The position numbers and the translations under genes were made by a program. From assembly GCF_014133895.1 (NCBI RefSeq), contig NC_050729.1:558001-622000 (forward strand): DNA of 64,000 nucleotides. Direction: 5' to 3'. Below are positions 39,670 through 50,357 of this stretch, one piece after another (positions within the stretch are counted from its first letter, which is position 1; every line of letters starts with the position of its first letter). Below the pieces are notes generated by a model. That model searched no databases, was not told the origin of the DNA, and saw only the letters and a list, made by a program, of their open reading frames with translations. This DNA is from Torulaspora globosa. Its lineage: Eukaryota; Ascomycota; Saccharomycetes; Saccharomycetales; Saccharomycetaceae.

Positions 39670-40476
39670 TTAAAAGATAGTCCTTTCGTTTGTTGGCAAA
39701 ACAAATGGACGAGCCAAAATGTAAGAGTTCTGTCTTGTAGCAACACCCGCGTAGGCATTGTACCAGGCAATAAAAGCCACAATGACACCAAGCACACCAC
39801 CCGCTCTGGTGACGCCAACTTTACCTGCGAATTCACCGATGGACAACAGCAGAAAGGTGACCGCAAGGAAGAAAAACAGTGCAAAGAACATAACGGTGGA
39901 TTTCAAGGTACAAACTGTCAGAAGAAAGGTGAAAATAGACCATCCAAGCAGATAGAATCCCAAAGCATTCTTGAGATCGCTTTCATTTCCTTCGTAGGCC
40001 CCCAAGATACCAAACCATGGGATGTGAATAGCACCGAAACTTAACCAAAATCCACCGTATGAACATAGCGCGGTAGCACCAAAAGTGTTCTCGAGCGCGA
40101 TTTCCCAAATGCCTGCAATCAACTGAACAAGGCCACCGTAAAACATTGCCAAACCCACAACAACGTTAGGCACTGTGATCCCCATGGCTCTTGCGTTGAA
40201 CATAGATAGCACAAAAGTGGTCAAAGCGAAAGCCGATAAACCTAGAGGAGCAGGATTGGCGAATTTGTGTAACGAAGGTGGAGCTAAACCAGGATTCAAC
40301 GTACCGCCGAACGCTTCATATAGGTCGCTCTTTAAAAACTTTTGACGTCCAATAAAAATGTATTCGTTATTATCACCAGCACTGTAGATCTGACCAACTT
40401 CTGCATCGTGTGGATCAACACCAGTAGCTTGATGGTCTAGATCGGTGTTGTGACTAACTTGTTCCTTGTCAGACAT
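39670..40476 (-). CDS. ADY2: Acetate/ammonia transporter of the ATO (AceTr) family
   Basis: 268 residues. The family signature NPAPLGLSAFALTTFVLSM is present at about 75-93, followed by five further hydrophobic segments and a cytosolic N-terminus. Family members Ady2/Ato1 and Ato2 carry acetate/H+ symport and have been linked to ammonia export. S. cerevisiae has ADY2 beside RVS161 and ATO2 beside RPC34; both arrangements occur together here, so this is the single ancestor of the pair and the symbol is by position. The upstream region has clustered CGG/CCG triplets near 40970-41000, which could be zinc-cluster binding sites such as those for Cat8-type factors. Confidence 0.93.
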   Translation of the reverse strand: MSDKEQVSHNTDLDHQATGVDPHDAEVGQIYSAGDNNEYIFIGRQKFLKSDLYEAFGGTLNPGLAPPSLHKFANPAPLGLSAFALTTFVLSMFNARAMGITVPNVVVGLAMFYGGLVQLIAGIWEIALENTFGATALCSYGGFWLSFGAIHIPWFGILGAYEGNESDLKNALGFYLLGWSIFTFLLTVCTLKSTVMFFALFFFLAVTFLLLSIGEFAGKVGVTRAGGVLGVIVAFIAWYNAYAGVATRQNSYILARPFVLPTNERTIF

Positions 40477-41048
40477 TGTTAGATTTTTGCTTTCTATTAA
40501 TTGTTTGATGTAGTGCTAAGATGTGTATTTGTGTCTGCAACTCGATTGAACTCCGAAACGCTTGACCCATTTTATACACAAGTTTTTTTGTGTAACAATC
40601 TCACCACCCACTCGTATAAGCTGGTTACTCCTCTTCCATTGCACTAGATTGCTGACTCAAATTCCTTGATATGCTACCACAACACCTAGTCAGGTCACCG
40701 ATAAACTTGGACCCTGCGGGACCCTCTACTGCTCTACGAGGCAGAAAGCCTCATCCATCTCGAACATCTGACCGATCCAACAGCCGACAAACTACCCACC
40801 ATCCTGCCGCGGCTGCCTGACTTGCTGCTTGCTTCCTTTTCCCCCCGGGTCCCGCATGGGCATATGTTGCCGTCGCGATGCCAAGCTTGGCCTGATGCCA
40901 AGGTTGCCGGCCCGTCGTTCCCTGGTCGCCACAAAAAAAATAAAAAAGGCCGTGCCACGGAACTATGCCTTCCGGAGCCGCTTCCGGGATCCCGGCGTTT
41001 AATCGGGTTTCGAAAATGTCCCGTCGATCATTTCCGATTACCTCTTGG
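40477..41048. other. ATO transporter upstream region, GC-rich patch
   Basis: 570 bases containing an unusually GC-rich stretch at about 40795-41000 with several CGG/CCG inverted pairs (for example CTTCCGGAGCCGCTTCCGG at about 40969-40987). Likely regulatory; no gene was seen. Confidence 0.4.
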
Positions 41049-41474
41049 TTAATAATACTGACCGTTGTGCATGATTAGATATTCATCAATCGTCCTCAGA
41101 AGGTCACTGACAATCTGTTCGTTTTGCGATCTAATGCTTTGCGTTTCACGTTCACCTGTTGCACGGCGCGTGCTGGAGCGCTTTTTGCGCCCTAACTTTT
41201 TATGCCCTGCTTCGCCCTGGGCGGCTAAATGTTTTGTGGCCGATACTCGACTCTGTATATGCATTTCAACCATCATACAACCAAGCTTGTCATCCTGTTG
41301 AGTAGGACTGCCGATGGAGGCAGCGGTCTGGTTCATCTCGGCTGGAGAACTTGATTTGGCTTGTTGTTGGTTCTTCCATCTTCTAAATCGATGATGTTGC
41401 GTCTGTCTTTCAGATCTGCTCAGCACTTGCCTCATTCTGTCGTAAAATCTTGTAGCACGTCCTGTGGTAGTCAT
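41049..41474 (-). CDS. Small basic protein of unknown function
   Basis: 141 residues if started at the ATG at 41474 (MTTTGRATRFYDRMRQVL). The frame continues upstream to an ATG at 41678, which would overlap the end of RPC34, so a longer protein is possible but less likely; another candidate start lies near 41560 (MRDASRFKRNN). The sequence is Arg/Lys/Gln/Ser-rich with a short helical end IVSDLLRTIDEYLIMHN. I recognise no family. In S. cerevisiae no gene lies between ATO2 and RPC34. The frame is long for a chance frame, but confidence is modest. Confidence 0.45.
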   Translation of the reverse strand: MTTTGRATRFYDRMRQVLSRSERQTQHHRFRRWKNQQQAKSSSPAEMNQTAASIGSPTQQDDKLGCMMVEMHIQSRVSATKHLAAQGEAGHKKLGRKKRSSTRRATGERETQSIRSQNEQIVSDLLRTIDEYLIMHNGQYY

Positions 41475-41616
41475 TATGAAGGTCCTTGCTCTATAGAAAC
41501 GGTCGTTATGTATTGACTGTTTGTGGTTGTTACGCTTAAATCTACTGGCGTCCCGCATTTTTTCTCTTTTTGACGGCAGAAAGAGATTGAAGGGGGGGCA
41601 AGTCGATGAGGATACT

Positions 41617-42552
41617 TTAAAGAGGCCATTCATCGATATATACCGCTTCCTTCTCACCTTGAGACGGATTGATGACATTAAAGTAATCGAAAATTGAGAA
41701 CTCTGCTTCTTGATCGTTTGCCGAAGTCACACCACTCTGCGTCATTTGCAGAACACTCTCAAGCGTTACTTTGTAACAATCGTGAGTGACTTTTTCCAGC
41801 TTGTCATCGTATACCAGCACGTCGCAGAGGGATCTGATATTGGCAGTGGTTAGCTCGACATTGGCCACTTGTGCAGCTGTGATAAAGTCTAATATCTCCT
41901 GAGTTGTAGAGTAATTCTTAACGTGTGGAGCATACAGTTTCTCCTTGTTGCCCTGGCTGAAGTTCTTGAATCCATTTGGATATGTGCGTTCCGAGACGAA
42001 CCTCCAAACAATTGTTAGTAAACTATTGATGAACTCGACGTCCAGCTCGCTATCTGTGAACCAGGGGCCTCCAGTGACGTCTATGGAGGGCTGTAAATTG
42101 TAAAGCATGTAGATCTTTCTTGTTGGGAATTTGACACTCTTGACACTCTTGACATATCTTTGCGATTCCAGACTTTTGAGACATTTCAGCACAACGTGCT
42201 GGTGGAGATTGGTCTTTGCCTTGATGGTCTTGGTCCATATGCCCTCTCTGCCGCTTGCCTCGATGTATGAATATACTAATGCTTCCTCCGCAGACATCGC
42301 GGACTTTTTTTGGGCCTCCACGACCTCTACCGCTTGAAATTTCAACTCATTGTTTTGCTTGATCAGTTTGATGAGGTTTTTGTCCAGCAGCTCCTGAACA
42401 ATGGTCATAAGGTCATTTAACGAGCTCAATCCAGAATGAGTCTGCAACTCCGGCTGTGTGAACATTGCTCCAATTCCTCCTGCCAGCATCTTTGTATGTA
42501 AATCTCTTGCGCTGTCAGAGAGCTCGATCGAAGCTCCTAACAGGGTATCCAT
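41617..42552 (-). CDS. RPC34: RNA polymerase III subunit C34
   Basis: 311 residues from ATG at 42552. An upstream in-frame ATG at 42591 would add 13 residues (MLSLRQKDHRRTK), but the shorter start gives an N-terminus that aligns evenly with S. cerevisiae Rpc34. Tandem winged-helix regions fill the first two thirds; the segment ALVYSYIEASGREGIW and the long run around RYVKSVKSVKFPTRKIYMLY are nearly identical to S. cerevisiae. C34 forms the C82/C34/C31 subcomplex and contacts Brf1/TFIIIB for Pol III initiation. In S. cerevisiae it is on chr XIV beside ATO2; here it sits between ATO and ADP1, a direct mark of the unduplicated order. Confidence 0.96.
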   Translation of the reverse strand: MDTLLGASIELSDSARDLHTKMLAGGIGAMFTQPELQTHSGLSSLNDLMTIVQELLDKNLIKLIKQNNELKFQAVEVVEAQKKSAMSAEEALVYSYIEASGREGIWTKTIKAKTNLHQHVVLKCLKSLESQRYVKSVKSVKFPTRKIYMLYNLQPSIDVTGGPWFTDSELDVEFINSLLTIVWRFVSERTYPNGFKNFSQGNKEKLYAPHVKNYSTTQEILDFITAAQVANVELTTANIRSLCDVLVYDDKLEKVTHDCYKVTLESVLQMTQSGVTSANDQEAEFSIFDYFNVINPSQGEKEAVYIDEWPL

Positions 42553-42993
42553 CTTTGTTCTTCTATGGTCTTTTTGTCTCAATGATAGCATTCTAGCTCA
42601 TCGCATGGCTTTTTCATTCTTGATCTTGAACAGGATCGATTACTGCTAATCGCCGTGTGAAGAGACTACATTGGTAGAACGCGATCTGAACAAGATTGGT
42701 TACTGAAGTGTGCAGCACGTTAATGTTGAAAATGTGCACTCGGCGAGTGAATCAGATTACGTGTCTTTGTAAAGGGTATTGCTGGCACGAGCAACCTTTC
42801 TTGGCCAATGTACCGTGCGTAGTTTGGCAGCAACACGCCTTTCTCTAGTCGAAGCTTAGAGTTGCTCCTCTACGCCGTTGCCTGATTTAAACATCAAAGT
42901 AGTTGATATACACAAAACGGATCGGGTAATAGCTTTACTTTCTCAACAAATTTCGAGTGTAAAACACAAATACCTGCTTGACGGTTCACAACA
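42553..42993. other. Intergenic between RPC34 and ADP1
   Basis: About 440 bases, with nothing recognised. In S. cerevisiae chr XIV the gene next to RPC34 is SWM2; it is not here. Confidence 0.4.
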
Positions 42994-45900
42994 CTACTTC
43001 TGCTCCACGACGATGAGTTTTAAAGCCAAGTAGCCTATCAAAAGGAACACAACGTTGAACAGACACAATATTTTAACGTCGAGTATCATATTCTGAACAA
43101 CGAAACCGAAAGTGCTCAAAATAGTGGCACCGGGAACCTCAATTTTCAGACCATACTTTGTCTCTCTCAATGTTAAATTCTTCACTTCATTGATCAATAG
43201 CGATTCGTAGGCATAGTAGAATAGCGAGAGATTCTTCAAGTACTTGAATGCCATGTTGGTGATATCTTTCGTGTTGATGAATAGACCACTGAACAACAGT
43301 GATCCCAATAAAATAAGGACGCTAAAAATAATCGAGTTGTTCAAATCCTCGAAGATAATCCCGATAGCCAAAATTTCCAGTGATATACCCAAATTGAACA
43401 TAACAAGGACTCCGATGAAGATGAGAAAAGCCTGACCTTTCATATTGAGACCCACCAGAGGATAAACCACTAAAGCCAGTAAAACTGGTGGGACAACTCT
43501 CAAAGGTAGAACGTCACTCAAGACCTTACTGATGAAATAGGCCGCAGGGCTGTAATAGTTATTGGACCGTTCCTTGATAAAAATGATCCTTTCCATCGCG
43601 AAAGAGCTCAAACCGGTGAAAGTGACAAACCCAAAATACGTCAAAATGAAGAAGAAAAGCCCCATCCTGTTCTGGAAGCCACTGATATCGTTCGATACAT
43701 CGTAGTAGAGGGTCCCCAAAAACAAACCAAGTACTATAGTCAGCAGGTAGTTTGCTAGTAACAACTTTGGATTTCTGTAAATGTTCTTGAACGATCTTGA
43801 ACATAGAATCGACAATTGCTGGAAGAATGATGCCGCTTTTAGGGTAGAGGGTAACTCGATTGAGGTCTCTTGATGATTGGCATCTATCGTGTCGATCTCC
43901 TGCTTAAGTTCGGCATAGTACGGACCTTCCTTGAACCTAATGTTGAGAAGTTTCGTATTCATGGAGCCGAGAGTTTCGCCTTGAGGGTCCACACTTTCTG
44001 CTAGAAGGTTCCTAATCTCATCTCGGTGCCCTGCTAGATGCTCCCACTCACGTTGATTGAAAGAACCTACTGATGCATTTCTGTCATCCAGGGCCGCATG
44101 CAGACCATTATTCTTAGAGGACGGGCTGAAGAGCCCGGCCGAAATTTCCACGTCTTCATTCGATGAGCTCACGTCTGGCTTCTTTTTCCTCCCCTCAGAT
44201 TCAAATGTTATGTCTATCAGGTAATCTGCTATATTGTAGTCTGATGGGCATTGATAACCATTATTCCTCAAGAATTCACTTACCCGAATCGCTTCCCCGG
44301 AGTAGACCATCTCCCCACTGCTTAATAGAATCAATTTGTCAAATAAGTGAAAGATATTCGATCTCGGTTGATGGATCGATAGCACTAGGGTTCTGTTGTA
44401 GGTCTTGGCCAATCTGACCAAGCATTCCACCACATTGTTGGCATTATTAGCATCGAGACCAGAAGTCGGCTCATCTAAGAAAAGTACTAATGGACTAGTA
44501 ACCAATTCGCAAGCGATGGAGACACGTCTCTTTTCTCCTCCGCTGATGCCTCTTTCGAAATCATTCCCAATTACACGATCCTTAATATGGAAAATTCTCA
44601 ACTCCTCTAGCACCTGATAGACTCTCGACTGCTTAGCAGCAAAGGAAAGTGCTCTGGGCAAACGAAGCAGAGCACTATTTAGAACTGTTTCGTAAACTGT
44701 TAAAGTTGGTAACAGGTAATCATCTTGATCAACAAATCCGATCAATTTGCTGTAATCCTTGCGCGAGATATCGGATCCATTAACTCTGATACTGCCTTTT
44801 ACCTGGCCCGTCTTTCTTTTCATTGCTAAAATGTCCAGCAAGGTAGTTTTACCAGCGCCCGAACCACCAAGGAGCGCCATTATTTCACCTGGTTTCACAG
44901 CGCCACTGATACCATTCAGAATCTCCTCATACCCCTTAGAGTTGTTGATGCCATATGCAATATTTTCAAAACTCAGCGTTGCGACCTTGTCCGACTTCAA
45001 AAAGCTTTCATCATTCGAACCATCCTCAACTAGATGGATAGTACCATTCTTAAAAAGAGGAGATTTGGAGATATAGAAAGACACGAATGTGATCAGGCCC
45101 AACAACGAGACAGAAGTCAAGCTTAGTATTATTTTTGCACGCCAGGACATGACAACGTCCTTGGATGGTGGTTCATAGCCAGGGATCTCGCTGTAATGCA
45201 AACATTCACCTGATTCGCAGCGTAGAGTAATGTACGGGTCCCCAAAAATAGTTTCGATCAATTCATTCATCGAGGGTTCCGTGAATCTACAATCCTTTGT
45301 CTGTAGATCGCAACTAAAGTCCCCCGGGCCTTTGATGGTCTCGCTCAGAAATTCAGATATGTCAATAGAACCGTGGGCACCACACAGCATTGCATCCGGA
45401 ATACATCTGCACTTAACATCTTCACACTGATAGTGGGAAGAATTACTCTGCAAATCGTAACTGAACGAACAGTTGTCCAGTCCGCAGTAAAAACTCTCCA
45501 ACTCGTCTATCCAAAACTGGAAGTTACAAGCTTTCTTCTTCCTGTCGCAGAAAAAGGTGACCTGCGGTATCTGTCCCTTCAAAATTTGCAAGATTTTTTC
45601 GTTCGTAACGTTACAGCCTTGGTAAAGCTTGTTGACGATCATCCCATTCTTATAGCAGGTACCTTTCCAATCCTTGTCGGGCATAAACGCATCACAAACG
45701 AAATCTTCCTCACACACGTTACAGTTAATACCACCCCATCCGGGTTTACAATCGCAAGTATTGGTCTCATTAGAACGTTGTGGTCTTCTGCTATTATCAT
45801 CCGAAAGACCTCCACAAACTGGGATCGAACAATCGTCACCTGCAAACCCCTCTAGGCACTCGCATCTCCCCGTATTCGGATTACAATCGGAAAAATGTTT

Positions 45901-46098
45901 ACATTCAAAAATCGGCAGCATGCAGTTGAAGCAAGGCGGGCACTTTCCATCATCGTCTGTGGACCTGCCACCATTTGACAAAGCGCTACCTACCAAAGTT
46001 GTTCTTCCTGTCTCCTTAATAGCATTAACGGGGTGACATAGAACAAACGCGCAAATGAAAGCAATGACAATAATATGTAGCGATCGTTGACCTTTCAT
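42994..46098 (-). CDS. ADP1: ABC transporter of the ABCG (white) type, Adp1
   Basis: 1034 residues from the ATG at 46098 (the frame extends upstream only to a GTG). A signal peptide is seen at 1-26 (IIVIAFICAFVLCHPVNA). A cysteine-rich, EGF-like luminal region follows (about 45-310), then one helix near 325, the ABC domain with Walker A GGSGAGKTT (about 412), signature ISGGEKRR (about 516) and Walker B LVLFLDEPTSGLD, and finally six membrane helices. This order is the same as S. cerevisiae Adp1, a half-size transporter whose substrate is not known. Divergent from PGK1, as in S. cerevisiae. Confidence 0.96.
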   Translation of the reverse strand: MKGQRSLHIIVIAFICAFVLCHPVNAIKETGRTTLVGSALSNGGRSTDDDGKCPPCFNCMLPIFECKHFSDCNPNTGRCECLEGFAGDDCSIPVCGGLSDDNSRRPQRSNETNTCDCKPGWGGINCNVCEEDFVCDAFMPDKDWKGTCYKNGMIVNKLYQGCNVTNEKILQILKGQIPQVTFFCDRKKKACNFQFWIDELESFYCGLDNCSFSYDLQSNSSHYQCEDVKCRCIPDAMLCGAHGSIDISEFLSETIKGPGDFSCDLQTKDCRFTEPSMNELIETIFGDPYITLRCESGECLHYSEIPGYEPPSKDVVMSWRAKIILSLTSVSLLGLITFVSFYISKSPLFKNGTIHLVEDGSNDESFLKSDKVATLSFENIAYGINNSKGYEEILNGISGAVKPGEIMALLGGSGAGKTTLLDILAMKRKTGQVKGSIRVNGSDISRKDYSKLIGFVDQDDYLLPTLTVYETVLNSALLRLPRALSFAAKQSRVYQVLEELRIFHIKDRVIGNDFERGISGGEKRRVSIACELVTSPLVLFLDEPTSGLDANNANNVVECLVRLAKTYNRTLVLSIHQPRSNIFHLFDKLILLSSGEMVYSGEAIRVSEFLRNNGYQCPSDYNIADYLIDITFESEGRKKKPDVSSSNEDVEISAGLFSPSSKNNGLHAALDDRNASVGSFNQREWEHLAGHRDEIRNLLAESVDPQGETLGSMNTKLLNIRFKEGPYYAELKQEIDTIDANHQETSIELPSTLKAASFFQQLSILCSRSFKNIYRNPKLLLANYLLTIVLGLFLGTLYYDVSNDISGFQNRMGLFFFILTYFGFVTFTGLSSFAMERIIFIKERSNNYYSPAAYFISKVLSDVLPLRVVPPVLLALVVYPLVGLNMKGQAFLIFIGVLVMFNLGISLEILAIGIIFEDLNNSIIFSVLILLGSLLFSGLFINTKDITNMAFKYLKNLSLFYYAYESLLINEVKNLTLRETKYGLKIEVPGATILSTFGFVVQNMILDVKILCLFNVVFLLIGYLALKLIVVEQK

Positions 46099-47102
46099 CC
46101 CAATAACATTGACTTCCACAGAACAGATCTAACAGCGAAGAGTTTTGGCCGCCAATGTACAGTCACTATCGTCTCCCTACCTGTATCATACTAGCTATAC
46201 CGCCCACGCTCATACTTCAGCCATATTATCCGATCTTGCCCCACTCAGCCGGGCAGCCGGGTAACAAGACATCACCGTTTACTCACAAACGTCACATGAC
46301 CAAGACCCACACACCTTGTCTTCGATTCTGGGATACCACTATTTTCATTTTCAAAGCCCCCACTAACGGAAAATCTCGGACTTCCTGTTTCGATTGCATC
46401 CACTTCCAGCTTCCACTATTTTAGCCTATTCAAAGGAACACACCAATAACAAGAACTCACACCGTCGTTTGGCTGGCTGCTCGATGTAACCTTCAGTTGG
46501 CGACCAACTAGCAACAAACCAGCTACTTCAGTCAGGAATGGGAATTGCCGCCTGGAAGTCAAAAGTGTTAGGGCTTGTCTATGCGGTGATTCGCGTATTA
46601 GGCGTTAGATTAGTGTCGTAAACTGTGGAACTTCCTTGCATGGCATTTTTTTTGGTGACTCGGAGACCATTTGCAAAACCACACACATGAAATCTCTCTC
46701 TGTCTCACCACTGCTTCCTTCCAGGCAGGATTGCTGCCGACGGGAATTGAGTCGATTGTGTCTGCCCATGAGGTAGCGCAAGCAATTTTTTCGTAGTCAG
46801 TGCGCCTGCTAACTGGAGCAGGTTTAGTTGCTGCACCATCATGTTACCTTCTTTACCACTGAAGCATACATATCGTGTTATTTTTTCTTGTTGGTTCCAC
46901 TTTATTCGATTTTTCAACACCACCAAGTGCATGTAGCTTTCTTTTTGAATTGGAATTAATTTGATATATAAACTGAGCGATAACTCAGTTGCACTTAATT
47001 GAACATCTTGATAGTATCTTTGGTTTATCACTCTTCTTTTAGTAGAACCAGTGTATTTTGTTAATAACAAAAAACATTAAAGCTCAAATTAAAAGAATCA
47101 CA
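46099..47102. promoter_or_regulatory. ADP1/PGK1 divergent promoter region
   Basis: 1 kb shared upstream region. A CTTCC motif (Gcr1-type) is at about 46708-46716 and a CCACACACATGA string, resembling a Rap1 site, is at about 46678. A pyrimidine-rich block ends at about 46710, as is usual before glycolytic genes. These are motif-level matches only. Confidence 0.35.
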
Positions 47103-48353
47103 ATGTCTCTATCTTCTAAGTTGACTGTTAAGGACTTGAACCTAAAGGACAAGCGTGTCTTCATCAGAGTTGACTTCAACGTTCCATTGGACGGTAAGAC
47201 CATCACTTCCAACCAAAGAATTGTTGCTGCTTTGCCAACTATCAAGTACGTTTTGGAGCAAAACCCAAGATACGTTGTGTTGGCTTCTCACTTGGGTAGA
47301 CCAAACGGCGAGAGAAACGACAAATACTCTTTGAAGCCAGTTGCTGCTGAATTGGAAAAGCTATTGAACCAGCCAGTTACCTTCTTGAATGACTGTGTTG
47401 GCCCAGAGGTCAACAAGGCTGTTGACGCTTCCAAGCCAGGTTCCGTCATCTTGTTGGAGAACTTGCGTTACCACATTGAGGAAGAAGGTTCCAAGAAGGT
47501 CGACGGTAAGAAGGTCAAGGCTTCTCCTGAAGACGTTGCCAAGTTCAGAAAGGAATTGAGATCTTTGGCTGACGTCTACATCAACGACGCTTTCGGTACC
47601 GCTCACAGAGCTCACTCTTCCATCGTCGGTTTCGACTTGCCAGAACGTGCTGCCGGTTTCTTGTTGGGTAAGGAATTGGAGTACTTCAGTAAGGCTTTGG
47701 AAAACCCAGTTAGACCATTCTTGGCTATCTTGGGTGGTGCCAAGGTTGCTGACAAGATCCAATTGATCGACAACCTATTGGACAAGGTCGACTCCATCAT
47801 CATTGGTGGTGGTATGGCTTTCACCTTCAAGAAGGTGATGGACAACACTCAAATCGGTGACTCCATCTACGACGAAGCTGGTGCTGAAATCGTTCCAAAA
47901 TTGGTCCAAAAGGCTAAGGCTAACAACGTCGAACTTGTCTTGCCTGTTGACTGGGTCACCGGTGACGCTTTCTCCCCAGACGCAAACACCAAGATCGTCA
48001 GCGAGAAGGAAGGTATTCCATCTGGCTGGCAAGGTTTGGACAGTGGTCCAGAATCCAGAAAGTTGTTTGCCGCTGCTGTCGCAAAGGCCAAGACCATTGT
48101 CTGGAACGGTCCACCAGGTGTCTTCGAATTCGAGAAGTTCGCTGCTGGTACCGAGGCTCTATTGGACGAAGTTGTCAAGTCCTCTGAAGCTGGTAACACT
48201 GTTATCATCGGTGGTGGTGATACCGCTACTGTTGCTAAGAAGTACGGTGTCACTGACAAGATCTCTCACGTCTCCACTGGTGGTGGTGCTTCCTTGGAAT
48301 TGTTGGAAGGTAAGGTCTTGCCAGGTGTCGATTTCTTGTCTGACAGACAGTAA
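47103..48353 (+). CDS. PGK1: 3-phosphoglycerate kinase Pgk1
   Basis: 416 residues, identical in length to S. cerevisiae Pgk1. The start is the ATG at 47103 ([20 protein letters not shown]); an in-frame codon 45 bases upstream would add a non-homologous tail and is rejected. The N-terminal motif [10 protein letters not shown], the adenine-loop region and the C-terminal [13 protein letters not shown] are intact. Codon use is strongly biased to the preferred yeast codons (TTG, GGT, GCT, AAG, GTC), as expected for one of the most highly expressed genes. It carries out the first ATP-producing step of glycolysis in the cytosol. Confidence 0.98.
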   Translation: MSLSSKLTVKDLNLKDKRVFIRVDFNVPLDGKTITSNQRIVAALPTIKYVLEQNPRYVVLASHLGRPNGERNDKYSLKPVAAELEKLLNQPVTFLNDCVGPEVNKAVDASKPGSVILLENLRYHIEEEGSKKVDGKKVKASPEDVAKFRKELRSLADVYINDAFGTAHRAHSSIVGFDLPERAAGFLLGKELEYFSKALENPVRPFLAILGGAKVADKIQLIDNLLDKVDSIIIGGGMAFTFKKVMDNTQIGDSIYDEAGAEIVPKLVQKAKANNVELVLPVDWVTGDAFSPDANTKIVSEKEGIPSGWQGLDSGPESRKLFAAAVAKAKTIVWNGPPGVFEFEKFAAGTEALLDEVVKSSEAGNTVIIGGGDTATVAKKYGVTDKISHVSTGGGASLELLEGKVLPGVDFLSDRQ

Positions 48354-48485
48354 GTTGGTGAAGCTTGCGCTTGACTGATAGAGGTTTTGATTCAAGTGCT
48401 TCAAAAAGATATTTTCACTGAACTCCATATCATCTATATACGAATGAATAACGCTTTTTAATGAAACGATTATTATCAAGGACAA

Positions 48486-50234
48486 TTATGACTGCTTCTG
48501 CCGCTTTTTTATCATTCTGTTTCTATCCTCCGGACCGACATATTCTTCTCCCAAAAGTTCGAAAATACGTTTATCATCAAAGCTTTCAAGCAAAATGTTT
48601 TCGCCCCTGTATAATCCGTGCTGTGTCAATTTCATGCCTTTCTGCACCGCTTTTATTCTTATCCATCGGTTAAATTCCTTAGGGCCAGTCCATTGTATTC
48701 TTGCCGCTCCCAGCTCTGAGTATTTGCAGCAAAAGAAATCCACCCGACGACAAGGATGTGAGCTTGAACTAAGAGACATGAAGCGATCGTCAGTCTCAAG
48801 CTTGATTAGTTTATCTGCAGATGTTTCCAGATAGCGAGGCTTAAATTCTGACTTCAGTTTGAAACCTAGGAAGTACTTCTTCAAGTCAGCGACAGCAGGA
48901 GGGTATTCTTCCTGCGAAGGAATTTTCAGCTTGCATTTACGAACCCTTTCTCTTATCCGGGAGCCGAAAACTTGCCGTATCTTGGGTGACAGCTGCAAAA
49001 AGCATTCAACGTAGCCTTGGTCATAAAGGGCTAGCGCCAGCTTTTCCATTATTCTTCCCAGTTCGGTGGTATTATCACAGCCTTTCTTATGAAACAGTAT
49101 GTCAAGATCACCACACTCCTGAGCACCTCTCACATAACTACCTTGCAGCTCTGCGCTGCATGCTGGGTCTACGCGCTTTAAAGTGGTTCGAACTACATTC
49201 AGTATTTCATCACACTCATCCCTGCACATTTTCATCAGCCAGTCCTCGTAATAGGACCATCCAAATAAGATAGGCCAATCTCTGATGAAAACTTCCGGAA
49301 ATTTCTTCAAGACATCTGCAAATGACTGCAGGCCCAGAAGATTCCATCGTTTTGCACTGTAGATTCCCACGTCGTGGCATTGGGTGAAATAATTCAGCTT
49401 CTTCTCCAGATCGAAAGATTCATCGAGCCCAGGCAAAGAGCCAGTGTCCAAAATTATCTGGATCTTTTTGGCGATACCAGGTCCAACACTAGCAATGTCT
49501 CGTCTTGCTTGCTCTCCAGATAAGATCTCATGTGGATATCTTTCAATTCCAATCTTGGCAAGTTTGTAGCCTTTGGATCGGTATTGGTCACCCTTTATCT
49601 CATATCTTCTGGCGAGTCTGCCAAAGGCTTTAATAAGCGTTTCATTTTTGGAGACATTTTCTTCATCTACCAGGTCTGCGTTCGCAACTGTCTCTGATAT
49701 CGGGTTATCAAGACTTTCTTCCCTGGATGCTGCTTGAACGAAAGGGCTCTCATGGCTGTCTTTATGCGATGTCTCCGAACCTATGTCAGTGTCCGACTGA
49801 CTCTCCATAGAGGACTCACGATCCGAAGCCTCCTTGTTACTTTGGCCAGCATGCTCATTGATTACATGAAAACCAGTGGTCGTATCTTCCTCATCGATTA
49901 AGACATTGAACTCAGGTGGGAGAGTAATTTTTCCTATCTTTAACCATTCACTTATACAATTTGCCTCGACACATGCTGGTCTCTCATGAAGAATGAAACT
50001 CCACACAATATCTGGATCCATTTCAAATTCCTTCAAAAAGAGTTCTTTATTGGTTAGTTTTTGATCCTTATCGATAAAGGATTTGTTGATAAGAGTTATC
50101 ATTTGCTTGTCGAGCTCTTCGACATCGCAGATAACTGTTCCATCATTGGATCTAATCAGCTGTGACAGAAAGCTGAGTGTAGACGATCTGCAGTTGGGAA
50201 GAAAGAGGAACTTTTTACCTTGAAAGAGAGCCAT
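48486..50234 (-). CDS. POL4: DNA polymerase X family, Pol4 (lambda/beta-like)
   Basis: 582 residues. An N-terminal BRCT-like domain (about 1-85) is followed by an acidic Ser-rich linker, then the polymerase X core: helix-hairpin-helix near 245-260 (VGPGIAKKIQ), the catalytic pair in QECGDLDILF near residue 376, and the fingers/palm block RRVDFFCCKYSELGAARIQW. Pol4 fills gaps in non-homologous end joining. Convergent with PGK1, as in S. cerevisiae chr III (PGK1-POL4). The next gene here is on a different ancestral block. Confidence 0.95.
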   Translation of the reverse strand: MALFQGKKFLFLPNCRSSTLSFLSQLIRSNDGTVICDVEELDKQMITLINKSFIDKDQKLTNKELFLKEFEMDPDIVWSFILHERPACVEANCISEWLKIGKITLPPEFNVLIDEEDTTTGFHVINEHAGQSNKEASDRESSMESQSDTDIGSETSHKDSHESPFVQAASREESLDNPISETVANADLVDEENVSKNETLIKAFGRLARRYEIKGDQYRSKGYKLAKIGIERYPHEILSGEQARRDIASVGPGIAKKIQIILDTGSLPGLDESFDLEKKLNYFTQCHDVGIYSAKRWNLLGLQSFADVLKKFPEVFIRDWPILFGWSYYEDWLMKMCRDECDEILNVVRTTLKRVDPACSAELQGSYVRGAQECGDLDILFHKKGCDNTTELGRIMEKLALALYDQGYVECFLQLSPKIRQVFGSRIRERVRKCKLKIPSQEEYPPAVADLKKYFLGFKLKSEFKPRYLETSADKLIKLETDDRFMSLSSSSHPCRRVDFFCCKYSELGAARIQWTGPKEFNRWIRIKAVQKGMKLTQHGLYRGENILLESFDDKRIFELLGEEYVGPEDRNRMIKKRQKQS

Positions 50235-50357
50235 AGCAAACTAATAAACTTTTCGATGCCGAGCGGACATCAGTACTTTTTGATGTTCTTTGCTATGTCA
50301 AGCATGCCAACCCACCTAATATTTCAATACCAAAGTTGCTATTAAGCTGCCAGTGCT

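Noticed and set aside
46099..46119. Seven-codon extension of ADP1 starting at GTG
   Set aside because: The ATG at 46098 starts directly at a good signal peptide.
47058..47102. 15-residue N-terminal extension of PGK1
   Set aside because: The added residues have no homology and the ATG at 47103 gives the invariant MSLSSKLTV start and 416 residues.
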